Below, piece after piece: positions 17,294 to 27,129 of a stretch of 64,000 nt of DNA. The notes beneath the pieces were generated by a model. That model worked only from the letters and a program-made list of their open reading frames with translations. It was not told the DNA's origin and ran no database searches. Source of the DNA: Maribacter dokdonensis DSW-8 (lineage in GTDB: Bacteria > Bacteroidota > Bacteroidia > Flavobacteriales > Flavobacteriaceae); assembly GCF_001447995.1 (NCBI RefSeq), contig NZ_LDPE01000001.1:1-64000 (forward strand), read 5' to 3'. Position 1 is the first letter of the stretch. Each line of letters starts with the position of its first letter. Both the position numbers and the translations under genes were made by a program.

Positions 17294-18709
17294 ATGATGA
17301 CACACATGAAAACATATAAAATATTCATATTAACGATAATGACTGGACTGGTATTCTCATGTTCAGACTCATTTTTAGAATTGACTCCGCAACAATCTGT
17401 TTCGGATACTGAAGCCCTTTTGGACCTTGATGGTTATGAATCGTCTATTACAGGTATATATAATAAACTTTCCGGAGCAGAATACTACGGGCGCTACATG
17501 ATTATGATACCGGATGTTTTGGCAGATGACGTTAAGCAAAATAGTCAGGCCAATAGAATTGTAGATTATGCCGAGCATATTCAAAGAGTATCAGATGGTC
17601 AGGCATTGGCCTTATGGGGTAGTGCCTATGAAGGTATTAATGCAGCAAATGCCATTATAAATTCTGAAACAATTTTGGCCGATGCTGTTTTAGATGAGCA
17701 AAATCACATTGTTGGTGAGGCTTATGCATTAAGAGGTTTAATATATTTTGATTTGGTACGCATGTTTGCCCAACAATACAATTATACGGCAGATGCTAGC
17801 CATTTAGGTGTACCCATCGTATTAAATTTTGATTTGGACAATGAACCAGCTAGAAGTACCGTAGCAGAAGTGTACGAACAAATTATTTCTGATATGACAA
17901 CAGGAATCTCTTTAATGAGCGATAGTTCCAGAAGTGGCAATTCAAATACATTATCCCCTAATGCAACAAGGGCTTTATTGGCAAAGGTTTATCTATTTAA
18001 AGAAGACTGGAACAATGCAGAAGCTATGGCAAGTAGTGTTATAGATTCTGGAGATTACAGTTTAATTTCTAACGATAACTATTATGATTTATGGACTACG
18101 GATAATAGTGCCGAGTCAATTTTTGAAATATCAATGACCGAAACAGATAATGTTGGTGGCAACGGTATTGCAGGTCTTTATCTACAGGCGGGTTTTGGAG
18201 ATTATCTGCCTTCTAATGATGTCGTTGATCTTTATCCGGAGAATGATGCACGTTTGAGCACGTTTGAGGTTGACCCTTTATTGACCGGGGAATTTGCGCC
18301 ATATAGAATGATTAAGTATGCGGATATCAATGGGTTTGACAATGTGAAAGTTGTAAGACTTGCTGAAATGTATTTAATACGTGCCGAGGCTAGAGCTGAA
18401 ATTGGTACGGATATAGCAGGAGCACAAGATGATTTAGATATGGTACGCCAACGTGCAATAGCGGATGAGCCAGATAATGCAGATACTGGTGATGCCCTTA
18501 AGGATGCAATATTTTTAGAAAGAAGATTGGAATTAGCCTTTGAAGGACAACGTTTGTGGGATCTAATGCGTAATCAAATGGATATTGTTAGAACCAACTG
18601 TACTGCTCAGACTTGTACTATTCCTTATGGTGCTGATACGGTTATTATGCCTATACCACAGGATGAAACAGATGTTAACCCTAATATAGAACAGAATCCG
18701 GGGTATTAA
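17294..18709 (+). CDS. SusD/RagB-type substrate-binding lipoprotein
   Basis: Up to 471 residues. ATG at 17294 directly follows the susC stop; ATG at 17306 gives a neater signal (MKTYKIF... ending in lipobox VFSCS). Features are the SusD start DSFLELTPQQSVSDTEAL, TPR-like helices (NAIINSETI, GEAYALRGLIYFDLVRMF), ATRALLAKVYLF, and the C-terminal ERRLELAFEGQRLWDLMR with DVNPNIEQNPGY. It forms the lid of the SusC transporter on the cell surface. It is translationally coupled to susC. Confidence 0.93.
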   Translation: MMTHMKTYKIFILTIMTGLVFSCSDSFLELTPQQSVSDTEALLDLDGYESSITGIYNKLSGAEYYGRYMIMIPDVLADDVKQNSQANRIVDYAEHIQRVSDGQALALWGSAYEGINAANAIINSETILADAVLDEQNHIVGEAYALRGLIYFDLVRMFAQQYNYTADASHLGVPIVLNFDLDNEPARSTVAEVYEQIISDMTTGISLMSDSSRSGNSNTLSPNATRALLAKVYLFKEDWNNAEAMASSVIDSGDYSLISNDNYYDLWTTDNSAESIFEISMTETDNVGGNGIAGLYLQAGFGDYLPSNDVVDLYPENDARLSTFEVDPLLTGEFAPYRMIKYADINGFDNVKVVRLAEMYLIRAEARAEIGTDIAGAQDDLDMVRQRAIADEPDNADTGDALKDAIFLERRLELAFEGQRLWDLMRNQMDIVRTNCTAQTCTIPYGADTVIMPIPQDETDVNPNIEQNPGY

Positions 18710-18737
18710 TATTTAGGACTGATTTATTGGTTGTTAA

Positions 18738-18773
18738 ACACATTGAGAGGCTGCATTGGTTCTCTCAATGTGT
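18738..18773 (+). promoter_or_regulatory. Perfect 12-bp stem-loop after susD
   Basis: ACACATTGAGAG (18738-18749) and CTCTCAATGTGT (18762-18773) are exact complements around a 12-base loop. There is no T-run, so it is more likely an RNA-processing or stabilising stem that sets off susCD from the enzyme genes than a terminator. Confidence 0.45.
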
Positions 18774-18826
18774 ACTCTATTATCTTAAAAATATAGGATT
18801 TCTTTTCATTAAAACTCGAAATACAT

Positions 18827-19981
18827 ATGAACACACAACGTAGAAATCTATCGAAATTACTTTCGTTAGGAGCATTCTTTCCTGGTCAAGCTGCTTATTC
18901 GTTAAATACTATTTTAGAATCTATAGATACTGATCCAAATTCAGAATTTAATAAGCAGTTATTATACAATATAGGGGAAAAGGGAGTTGAAAAATTATAT
19001 AAAAAGGCTATTGTAAATGACGGATTAGTCATTGTCAGAAATTGGAATGAAGAGTCGTTTAAAGCTCTTGCAAAAACTGGATATACGGGCTTTAATGCTT
19101 CTGTAGTATCAGGTGATTTTAACCGGGGAATGGAAAACTTGACCAAGTGGCAAAATATTATAAAAAATAACTCTGATAAACTTATTTTGGCTACGAGTGT
19201 AGAGGATTATTATAAAGCCAAAAAGGAAGATAAGGTTGCCGTTATGTTGGGTTTTCAGAATGCAACAATGCTTGGGAAATCCATTAAAAATGTTGATACG
19301 TTGTATGATGCTGGTATGCGTTGGATGCAATTAACCTATAATGAACGAAATTATATAGGTGATGGTAGTACTGAACGTACCAATTGTGGCTTATCGGATT
19401 TTGGCGTAGAGGTCGTAAATCGCATGAACGAGTTGGGTATTATAGTAGATTTATCCCATTGTGGAGAACAGACTACCAATGAAGGTATAGCCCATAGTAA
19501 AGCACCGGTATCCATAAACCATTCCATGTGCGAGGCTTTGCACAAAAATCATCCAAGGGCCAAGAGAGATGAACAGATCAAGGCCATGGCAGACAAGGGA
19601 GGTGTAATGGGTATTATTTGTTTGGGGTACATGATTGGTCCAAACCTTGGTACGGATACTACCTTAGAAACTTATGTAGATCATATTGACCACGCAGTTA
19701 AAATTGGTGGTATTGACCATGTTGGTTTGGCAATTGATTATCCTATAGAAGGTCTAGAAGCCAATGGCGCAACAAGAGAAAATTGGTATGTGCCAAGACT
19801 AACCCGTTTTAAACCATCTTACAAAGTTCAATGGCCACCATGGATTCCTGAACTTGACAAAACAAGTAGGTATTTGGAAGTAGCCAAAGTTTTAAATAAA
19901 AGAGGGTATAGCACAGGAGATATCGAAAAAATACTAGGGCTAAACTGGTTAAGACTCTACAAAGAGACCTTAAAACCATAA
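18827..19981 (+). CDS. M19 (renal dipeptidase-like) protein with altered metal site, Tat-like leader
   Basis: 384 residues. The N-terminus QRRNLSKLL followed by a hydrophobic stretch looks like a Tat signal. The M19 TIM-barrel framework is clear: VDLSHCG (H211), SINHS (H232), HVGLAIDYP (D304), MRWMQLTYNERN. The first metal motif is not conserved: the place of DGHND is N64-D65-G66-L67-V68-I69, and the bridging Glu is replaced by Q144 (GFQNA). Three of six classical ligands are therefore missing. It may be a single-metal enzyme, may act on a different amide, or may be a binding protein. First gene of the enzyme block after susD. Confidence 0.78.
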   Translation: MNTQRRNLSKLLSLGAFFPGQAAYSLNTILESIDTDPNSEFNKQLLYNIGEKGVEKLYKKAIVNDGLVIVRNWNEESFKALAKTGYTGFNASVVSGDFNRGMENLTKWQNIIKNNSDKLILATSVEDYYKAKKEDKVAVMLGFQNATMLGKSIKNVDTLYDAGMRWMQLTYNERNYIGDGSTERTNCGLSDFGVEVVNRMNELGIIVDLSHCGEQTTNEGIAHSKAPVSINHSMCEALHKNHPRAKRDEQIKAMADKGGVMGIICLGYMIGPNLGTDTTLETYVDHIDHAVKIGGIDHVGLAIDYPIEGLEANGATRENWYVPRLTRFKPSYKVQWPPWIPELDKTSRYLEVAKVLNKRGYSTGDIEKILGLNWLRLYKETLKP

Positions 19982-20028
19982 TCAATAATTGTCCATAAAA
20001 TTAGAGATAATAAATTCTAACCAAGAGT

Positions 20029-22026
20029 ATGAAAAACCAATTATATTTTGCGCTATTATGTTTAGGTTTTGTGAGTTGTTCAGACGCTCCAAAATCGGAA
20101 AATGAAAGTGGTGAAAAAACGAATTACGATGTTGTGTTTCGTGAAAAACTTGCCGGTAAATATGAAAAATGGGAAACAGCGGATAATAGCTTTAAATATT
20201 TTTATACCTATACGGATAGAGGACGTGGACCAGAAGTTACTGAGGAGATAAAACTGAATAGCGACAACTACATCATTTCGGAATCTATTACCGGTGTTAA
20301 CTATTTAAAAGATTCCATTTCAGAAAATTTTAGTGGTGTAGACCGTACTGCTTCTTGGAAAAATCCTATGAGTGAAGATAAAGCCGATTTTAATGGTAAG
20401 GCACTTTACTTTAGACATGATGGGTCACCTGCGGTTTATGAAATTATAGCACAGCTTTTAACTGCATCTGAGAATAGTAAAGTTGCCCTTTATCCAGAAG
20501 GGGAAGTAGAGTTGGTAGATCAGTATTCAATAACGCTTTCAGATAGTACTTCATTAAATCTATTAATGATCAAAGGGCTAGAAATGATTCCTAGATATCT
20601 CTGGATGAAGAATAATGAAATGGTTGCTAGTATTTCTGGTAATCTGCATATCGTTAGGGAAGATTTTAAAGCGTTTAGAAAAGAACTACAAAGCCTACAG
20701 GGTACATATGAAGATGAATATCTATTCAAAATTGCAAAAGAGCTTTCCAATAATATAGATAAGGTAATTATCAAAAATGTAAATGTCTTTACACCTGAAG
20801 GTACTGTTGTTGATAATCAAGATGTATTTATTGAGGGCAAAAAGATTAAATCCATAAAGCCATCCAAAGGAAAAGTTTTAAATGGAACTGCGCAGGTAAT
20901 AGATGGTACGGGTAAAACACTATTACCTGGTATGTTTGACATGCATACCCATAATACCAAATTTAGGGGGCTGCTACACTTGGCAGGTGGTATTACCTCT
21001 GTTAGGGATATGGCTAATAATAAGCAATTAAAGCAGTTAAGTGCCCAGTTTGATAACAATGAAATTATAGGTCCCAATATTGTCATCTTTTGTGGAATAA
21101 TAGACGGTTCCGGACCCTTTGCAAATCAAAGAAACGTAGTTGATAACTTGGAGGAAGGTTTGGCGGAAATTCAATCGTATAAAGATTTAAATTACGATCA
21201 AATTAAGTTATATAGTTCTATTAGACCAGAATGGGTTAAACCTTTGGCAGCCAAAGCACATGAACTAAATATGCGTGTAAGTGGACATATACCGGCGTAT
21301 ATGACGGCAACTCAAGCAATAGAACAAGGGTATAATGAAATTCAGCATATGAATATGTTGTTTTTAAATTTCATGTCAGATACTATTGATACACGTACTC
21401 CTTTAAGATTTACTATGGTAGCTAACCATGGAGCGGATGTGGATTTAAAATCTAAGGAGTATCTGGATTTTGTGTCTTTATTAAAATCCAAGGATATTGT
21501 TATTGATCCTACGATATCTCTTTTTGAAAATATGTTTACTTCCAAAAAGGGAGTGCCTAGCCCAACGTATAGTAAAATCATGAAGAGATTACCACTGATT
21601 GAGCAGCGGGCTTTTTATAGTGGCGGACTTCCAAAAGAAGGTGATAAAGCAGCTTTGTTTAAGGAAAGTTACATGAATATGCTAAATGGATTAAATGATA
21701 TGTACCAGAAAGGTATTTCAATAGTACCGGGTACGGATGGTTTACCAGGCTTCTTATACCATAGAGAATTAGAATTGTATGAATCAGCGGGTATACCTGC
21801 AGCAGAAGTATTAAAAATGGCGACCATTAATTCGGCAAAAATTACGGGTACGTCAGACTATTTGGGTTCCATAGAGGTTGGTAAAAATGCAGACCTAATT
21901 CTTATTGATGGTAATCCGGTAGAAAATATTAGTGATGTTAGAAGGGTAGAGTGGACCATAAAAGGAGGTACTATTTTTTATGCGGATGAGCTTTACAACA
22001 AAATGGGTATTAAACACTTTCAATAG
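20029..22026 (+). CDS. Lipoprotein amidohydrolase (imidazolonepropionase/prolidase-like) with N-terminal extra domain
   Basis: 665 residues. Lipobox at C17 (GFVSCSD). Residues 30-240 form a beta-rich domain I do not recognise. The amidohydrolase barrel begins near 245 with a composite beta-sandwich. The metal residues are all present: H306-x-H308 (MFDMHTH), K393 (QIKLY), H420 (SGHIPAY), H440 (IQHMN) and D570 (PGTDGLPG). This subgroup hydrolyses cyclic amides, imides or dipeptides. Periplasmic or surface-anchored. The paralogue at 23201 has the same architecture, and an FG-GAP protein lies between them. Confidence 0.87.
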   Translation: MKNQLYFALLCLGFVSCSDAPKSENESGEKTNYDVVFREKLAGKYEKWETADNSFKYFYTYTDRGRGPEVTEEIKLNSDNYIISESITGVNYLKDSISENFSGVDRTASWKNPMSEDKADFNGKALYFRHDGSPAVYEIIAQLLTASENSKVALYPEGEVELVDQYSITLSDSTSLNLLMIKGLEMIPRYLWMKNNEMVASISGNLHIVREDFKAFRKELQSLQGTYEDEYLFKIAKELSNNIDKVIIKNVNVFTPEGTVVDNQDVFIEGKKIKSIKPSKGKVLNGTAQVIDGTGKTLLPGMFDMHTHNTKFRGLLHLAGGITSVRDMANNKQLKQLSAQFDNNEIIGPNIVIFCGIIDGSGPFANQRNVVDNLEEGLAEIQSYKDLNYDQIKLYSSIRPEWVKPLAAKAHELNMRVSGHIPAYMTATQAIEQGYNEIQHMNMLFLNFMSDTIDTRTPLRFTMVANHGADVDLKSKEYLDFVSLLKSKDIVIDPTISLFENMFTSKKGVPSPTYSKIMKRLPLIEQRAFYSGGLPKEGDKAALFKESYMNMLNGLNDMYQKGISIVPGTDGLPGFLYHRELELYESAGIPAAEVLKMATINSAKITGTSDYLGSIEVGKNADLILIDGNPVENISDVRRVEWTIKGGTIFYADELYNKMGIKHFQ

Positions 22027-22032
22027 ATAACA

Positions 22033-23154
22033 ATGAAAATTAAACTTATAATAATCTTTTCTTTTTTAATAACCACGGTTAATGCCCAATCAATTGAGTT
22101 TTTTACCAGTGGTAGACTAATATTGGGTACACATAAAGAAAGAACGGCCTCCGTAGGTGTCGGTGATATAGATAACGATGGCGATGCCGATATTTTGGTG
22201 GCTAACGGGCGTCACTGGCCAGGGCAAAACAGGGTATTTGTAAATAACGGAAGAGGTGTATTTACAGTTTCAAAAGAACTTGGCTTTGAAAGTGAAACTA
22301 CCTATTCTACTGAACTTGCCGATTTTGATGGTGATGGTGATTTAGATATTGCCGTCGGTAATGATATGGCACCTAACTATATCTTCATTAATGATGGAAA
22401 GGGAAACTTTGAAAGAGCATCTAGTTTTGGTGTAGCATATGCACCAACTAGAAATATAGTGGTAGCCGATATTGATCAAGACGGAGATAATGACATTTTA
22501 ATTACCAATAGGGGAAAAGAAAATGAAATTTGCCTAAATAACGGTGACGGAACTTTTTCTAAATCCATCGGTTTTGGAAATAAGGAAGATTCTACCATAG
22601 ATGTTGAAGTTGCCGATATGAACGGTGATGGTAACCTTGATTTGATTTTGGCGAATAGAGATGACCAACCAAATATGGTGTATTTAAATGAGGGTAATTT
22701 AAAGTTCACCAAGAAAATTCCATACGGAACAGGTAAGGATATTACACGTTCTGTAGCAATTTCAGATATTGATAAAGATGGGTTTTTAGATATTGTTACG
22801 GCAAATATAGGTGAGCCAAATGTTATTTATTTCGGGGATAAAAAACAAAGCTATCAGCGTAAAATGGAATTTGATTCCAGTCTTGATAAGTCGTACGCCA
22901 TTTCTTTAGGTGATTTAGATAATGATGGCGATATGGATATTATCATAGCTAATGTTCAAAAGCCTAATGTGGTATTCATAAACTCTGGTGACGGTAAAAA
23001 TTGGGAGCGCGTACAATTGGCAAATGAAAACTTTAACACTTACGATATTACGGTTTTTGACCTAAATGGAGATGGTAAACTGGACATCATTGAAAGTAAC
23101 TCAGACGAAATAAACCGATATTACTTCAATAGGTTTACTCCAAAATTTCCTTAA
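22033..23154 (+). CDS. Secreted FG-GAP/VCBS repeat beta-propeller
   Basis: 373 residues with signal peptide (MKIKLIIIFSFLITTVNAQ). Seven or so repeats carry calcium-loop signatures: DIDNDGDADILVANG, DFDGDGDLDIAVGN, DIDQDGDNDILITN, DMNGDGNLDLILAN, DIDKDGFLDIVTAN, DLDNDGDMDIIIAN, DLNGDGKLDIIESN, each followed by a VYLNEG-type strand. This makes a complete calcium-stabilised propeller without an enzymatic domain, likely a binding or scaffold protein. It starts six bases after the amidohydrolase stop, so it belongs to the same operon. Confidence 0.88.
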   Translation: MKIKLIIIFSFLITTVNAQSIEFFTSGRLILGTHKERTASVGVGDIDNDGDADILVANGRHWPGQNRVFVNNGRGVFTVSKELGFESETTYSTELADFDGDGDLDIAVGNDMAPNYIFINDGKGNFERASSFGVAYAPTRNIVVADIDQDGDNDILITNRGKENEICLNNGDGTFSKSIGFGNKEDSTIDVEVADMNGDGNLDLILANRDDQPNMVYLNEGNLKFTKKIPYGTGKDITRSVAISDIDKDGFLDIVTANIGEPNVIYFGDKKQSYQRKMEFDSSLDKSYAISLGDLDNDGDMDIIIANVQKPNVVFINSGDGKNWERVQLANENFNTYDITVFDLNGDGKLDIIESNSDEINRYYFNRFTPKFP

Positions 23155-23200
23155 ATAACAATCTTGAACAGACATTAAATATAGTAACCAGCATAATGAT

Positions 23201-25234
23201 ATGAATTTGAAAAATCTTTTAAAGTGTACTTTTCTAGTACTCTTGTCCGCATGCTCTTCAGAAACTTCAGAATGGCAAAATTTTAATGATGAAGGTGTGT
23301 TTTTGGTATATCGAAGACAATCACAAATAGGGAAAGAGTCTTACTCCATAACATCTACTAAAGACACCATTACGGTTACTTCTATACAAGGGGAGAATGA
23401 AAGGGGGAGAATTAGTGGAGTAGAGTCTAAACTATTTTTGACTACAGATTTAGAGCCTATATCGTATTTCAGTCGTCGTATTTCTAATAATGATACCACC
23501 AATATCATTAAAATGGAGATACAGGGAGACAAAGTATCGGTTTGGGAAAAACATTTTGATGTTGTTGTTAGTGATAAAAAAGATGCATTCTTTTTAGTCA
23601 ATAGTAATATACCGGCAGGAATTGAAATGATGCTATATCATTATTATTTCAAACAGCATAATGCCTCTTCAATACCAACCCTGCCTAGAGGAGAAGTTTC
23701 TCTTACCCATAAAGGAGAGGATATCGTGAAAATCAAGGGTGAAGATGTAGCCTTGGATCGGTACGTTGTGGAAGGTATCAACTGGGGCGGCAGAACTATT
23801 TGGTTAGATAAGTCAAAGAACTTGGTAGCTGTAGTAAAGGCTAATACCCAGATTAGAGAGTTGATTAAAGAAGGCTACGAAGAAGCCAAATCACTTTTTA
23901 TTAAAGGCAATGTTGAAGAGCAAATGGCTCAACTTACAGATTACACTACAGCATTAAAAGGAGAGGAATCGGAAATTACGGCTTTAGTTGGGGGTAATGT
24001 AGTTGATGGTGTACAAGATGATGTACAGAAAAACATGACCATAATCATTGAAAATGGAAAAATAAAGCAAATAGGTAGTTCCCCCGAAATTACTATTCCT
24101 GAAAATGCCAAAGTAATAGATGTATCTGGTAAAACTTTAATACCTGGTATGTGGGATATGCATGCACATTCTAATCAAGTGCAATGGGCACCGGCATATT
24201 TAGCTGGTGGGGTTACTACCATACGCGACAATGGTAATGAGTTGGAGTTTGCCACTGCTTTTAGGGATGCTATTGCAAAAGATGGGGCAACTGGTCCAGA
24301 TATACTTTTAGCCGGAATGACAGATGGACCTGGTATTAAAGGTAACGGAATAATTAGGGCACGCTCAGCTGAAGAGGCAAAAGAGGTGGTTAAGTTGTAC
24401 CATGATAATGGGTATGAGCAAATTAAAATTTACACATCCATAGAACCGGAAATTTTAAAAGTATTGGCAGAAGAGGCACATAAAGTTGGGATGACAGTAA
24501 CGGGGCATGTGCCTGCCTTGGTTGATGATGCTCGTGTAGCTGTTGAAAGTGGTATGGATATGCTTAGTCACTACAATAGAATTTTAGCAGCTTTATTCAC
24601 AGATAAAAAAGTATCAGATTTAGGTCCATTTTTTATGGTGGATAATGAGGTGACGGATGAAATGGTTAATGATGCCATTGCATTTTACTTAAAGCATGGT
24701 ACCGTTTTAGATGTTACATTAGGGCTAGGTGTGGTACGTACCTTACCAAAAGGACGAGTAATGGAAACTATTGAGCCAGATGCAGGCAGAATGGCTTACG
24801 AACTTTTCGAGAGTAAAAGATTTAGAGCTGGGGCTGGTGAAGAGCGTGCTAAAAAACTAAAGCAGAATATCATTAAATCTGCAGAGGTGATTGGTAAATT
24901 CTACAAAGCCGGTATTCCTGTGGTTGCAGGAACAGACAATTTTGCTCCAGGATTCGGATTATTTCTTGAAATGGAATCTTATGTGAAATATGGTAATCTT
25001 ACTCCTTTAGATGCAATAAAGATGGCAACGATTATTCCTGCAAAAGCAATGGGCTATGATGATGTTACCGGAAGCATAGAAGTGGGTAAACAAGCAGATA
25101 TAGCTATTCTTGATGAAAATCCTCTAGAGAATATAGATAATATTAGAACTGTTTCATCTGTACTAACCAATGGTAATTACTATGAAAGTGAACCGTTATG
25201 GATTGCGGCAGATTTTAAACCTACCAGAGATTAA
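23201..25234 (+). CDS. Lipoprotein amidohydrolase, paralogue of the gene at 20029
   Basis: 677 residues, lipobox at C18 (VLLSACSS). The N-terminal beta-rich domain (about 25-235) is followed by the amidohydrolase barrel: H321-x-H323 (MWDMHAH), QIKIYTS (Lys), TGHVPAL (His), LSHYN (His) and AGTDNFAPG (Asp). Same layout as its neighbour and clearly a duplication product, though diverged, so the pair probably acts on different bonds or stereoisomers. The C-terminal GSIEVGKQADIAILDENPLENI is the usual return to the beta-sandwich. Confidence 0.88.
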   Translation: MNLKNLLKCTFLVLLSACSSETSEWQNFNDEGVFLVYRRQSQIGKESYSITSTKDTITVTSIQGENERGRISGVESKLFLTTDLEPISYFSRRISNNDTTNIIKMEIQGDKVSVWEKHFDVVVSDKKDAFFLVNSNIPAGIEMMLYHYYFKQHNASSIPTLPRGEVSLTHKGEDIVKIKGEDVALDRYVVEGINWGGRTIWLDKSKNLVAVVKANTQIRELIKEGYEEAKSLFIKGNVEEQMAQLTDYTTALKGEESEITALVGGNVVDGVQDDVQKNMTIIIENGKIKQIGSSPEITIPENAKVIDVSGKTLIPGMWDMHAHSNQVQWAPAYLAGGVTTIRDNGNELEFATAFRDAIAKDGATGPDILLAGMTDGPGIKGNGIIRARSAEEAKEVVKLYHDNGYEQIKIYTSIEPEILKVLAEEAHKVGMTVTGHVPALVDDARVAVESGMDMLSHYNRILAALFTDKKVSDLGPFFMVDNEVTDEMVNDAIAFYLKHGTVLDVTLGLGVVRTLPKGRVMETIEPDAGRMAYELFESKRFRAGAGEERAKKLKQNIIKSAEVIGKFYKAGIPVVAGTDNFAPGFGLFLEMESYVKYGNLTPLDAIKMATIIPAKAMGYDDVTGSIEVGKQADIAILDENPLENIDNIRTVSSVLTNGNYYESEPLWIAADFKPTRD

Positions 25235-25256
25235 TAACAAGAACTTATAGAACCAT

Positions 25257-26198
25257 ATGAAGAATACTTCTAATTCACGAAAAGTAATAGTTTTATTGTT
25301 TTTCTGCTTGTGTTCAGGTGTACATTTTGTTTGTGGGCAAGAACATAATTTAAAATATCTTGGCGTTGCAGGGTGGGAAATTTCAAATGATAGTCTCACT
25401 ATTTTGGTAGACCCTTATATATCTAGGCTTAAACTAAAAGGTAATCCTCGTTTTTATGCAGAAGGTGATAATCGTAAAATTTATAGCGGTGGTGATGTTT
25501 ACGAATCCGATACTGTAGCCATAAATAAAATTATTACCAAGGCAGATTATATTTTAGTGCATCATTCACATACGGATCACTTAGCAGATGTGCCTTATAT
25601 CGCTAAAAAGACCGGTGCAGTGGTTATTGGTACCGAAACTACGGCTACTATTTTAAAGGCATATGGTATCCCAGAAAAACAATTGATTACGGTTAAAGGT
25701 GGTGAAGACTATCAATTCGATAATTTTTCAGTTAGGGTAATACCTTCTATTCATTCGGCATTAGGAGATAAGCGTTATTTTGATTCAAAAGTATATTCGG
25801 ACCCAGAGGAACTAAAAATACCTTTAACGGTTGAGGAATTTATAGAAGGTGGTTCTCTTATGTTTTTGTTACGAATAGATGCTCACAAAATACTTACCTC
25901 GGGTTCAATGAATTTTATAGAGCGAGAAGTAGCAGGATTAAAGCCTGATGTATTGATACCGGGAATTAATCTTTCTCGATTGGAAATATATAAATATACA
26001 GAAAGGCTGTTAGAGCTAACCGGATATCCAAAGACAGTAATTCCTTCACATTGGGATAATTTTAGAGTACCATACGGTTCTTCGCAAGAAGACCCAATTC
26101 AGAAAAAGGTAATGCCATTTATTGATGAAGTAAAAGCAGTTTCGCCAGCAACTAAAGTTATAGTGCCGGTTCATTTAGAGACCATTACTATTCAATAG
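25257..26198 (+). CDS. Exported metallo-beta-lactamase-fold hydrolase
   Basis: 313 residues. An N-terminal signal runs to about residue 27 (FFCLCSGVHFVCGQ). The MBL motif is H103-S-H105-T-D107-H108, preceded by ILVDPYISR, with later histidines in SIHSA and VIPSHWDNF. The architecture is like UlaG/lactonase-type members, so lactone or cyclic-amide ring opening is plausible. It lies 22 bases after the second amidohydrolase gene. Confidence 0.84.
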   Translation: MKNTSNSRKVIVLLFFCLCSGVHFVCGQEHNLKYLGVAGWEISNDSLTILVDPYISRLKLKGNPRFYAEGDNRKIYSGGDVYESDTVAINKIITKADYILVHHSHTDHLADVPYIAKKTGAVVIGTETTATILKAYGIPEKQLITVKGGEDYQFDNFSVRVIPSIHSALGDKRYFDSKVYSDPEELKIPLTVEEFIEGGSLMFLLRIDAHKILTSGSMNFIEREVAGLKPDVLIPGINLSRLEIYKYTERLLELTGYPKTVIPSHWDNFRVPYGSSQEDPIQKKVMPFIDEVKAVSPATKVIVPVHLETITIQ

Positions 26199-26247
26199 AA
26201 ATATATTTAAAAAATCAATAATCGATAAGCATTAATAAAACTATATA

Positions 26248-27114
26248 ATGGCAGCAGCACAAACCAATCCGTTATGGAAAGAGGCTAAGATTAAAAATTA
26301 CTTACCACATATGACGGTGCCAGAGGTAGAAAGCTTTTTGGAACAATCAGATATGGTTATTATACCTATTGGTGCTTTAGAGCAACATTCTAGCCATTTG
26401 CCTATTGGTACAGATTTTATAAACGGTGTAGAACTTTGCAAGCTTATTGCCCAAGAGCGAGAGGTATTGGTTGCGCCTGTATTAATGGCTGGTCAGTCTC
26501 CATACCATATGGCTTTTCCGGGTACAATTTCTTTAAGTGCAGAGACCATTGTCAGAGTGCATATGGAAACGGTTGAAAGTTTGGTGCAAAACGGCTTTAA
26601 AAGATTTATATTTATGAACTCACATGGTGGTAATAGAGCCATCACCACTTTTCTCGTAGATCAAATTAATCAAAAAACGGCAGCTGTTGCGGTAGATTTT
26701 AGTGTAGCCGTATCTCCTTTTCTTAAACCAGAAAATACCAAAAATACCACTTCGTTAGATAGGCATGCGGGTGTTAGTGAAACATGTGATAGTTTGTATT
26801 TAATGCCCAGTTTGGTAGAAATTGAAAGAGCTACCGATCCAGGAATGAAACTACCAAAACACCTGGAGAAAATGCTTCCAGAAGTTATTAAAGAGGAACC
26901 TACTGCTAAGTTGTTATTTCTATCCGAAGCATTGAAAGCAGAAGAAACGGGTAAAAAAACATCTACCATAGAAATGACAAAAACCGGAGTTTGGGGAGAA
27001 TTAAATCCTAAGCAAGCTACGGTAGAAAGAGGGGAAGAGCGTATTTCAAAAATGGTGGCTGCATGTACAGGTTTTATTGATAAATGGAATGAGTTAACAC
27101 AACAGACAATATAA
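26248..27114 (+). CDS. Creatininase-family amidohydrolase
   Basis: 288 residues, no signal peptide, so cytoplasmic. Metal and active-site residues of the family: E45 and H47 in GALEQHSSHLPIGTD (with D56), H126 in MNSHGGNR, E178 in GVSETC. Creatininase-like enzymes open cyclic or formyl amides (creatinine, 3-dehydro-quinate-like formamides, FAPy products). As the only clear cytoplasmic C-N hydrolase here, it probably handles the imported intermediate. The true substrate is unknown. Confidence 0.88.
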   Translation: MAAAQTNPLWKEAKIKNYLPHMTVPEVESFLEQSDMVIIPIGALEQHSSHLPIGTDFINGVELCKLIAQEREVLVAPVLMAGQSPYHMAFPGTISLSAETIVRVHMETVESLVQNGFKRFIFMNSHGGNRAITTFLVDQINQKTAAVAVDFSVAVSPFLKPENTKNTTSLDRHAGVSETCDSLYLMPSLVEIERATDPGMKLPKHLEKMLPEVIKEEPTAKLLFLSEALKAEETGKKTSTIEMTKTGVWGELNPKQATVERGEERISKMVAACTGFIDKWNELTQQTI

Positions 27115-27129
27115 AAGCATACAATTATT

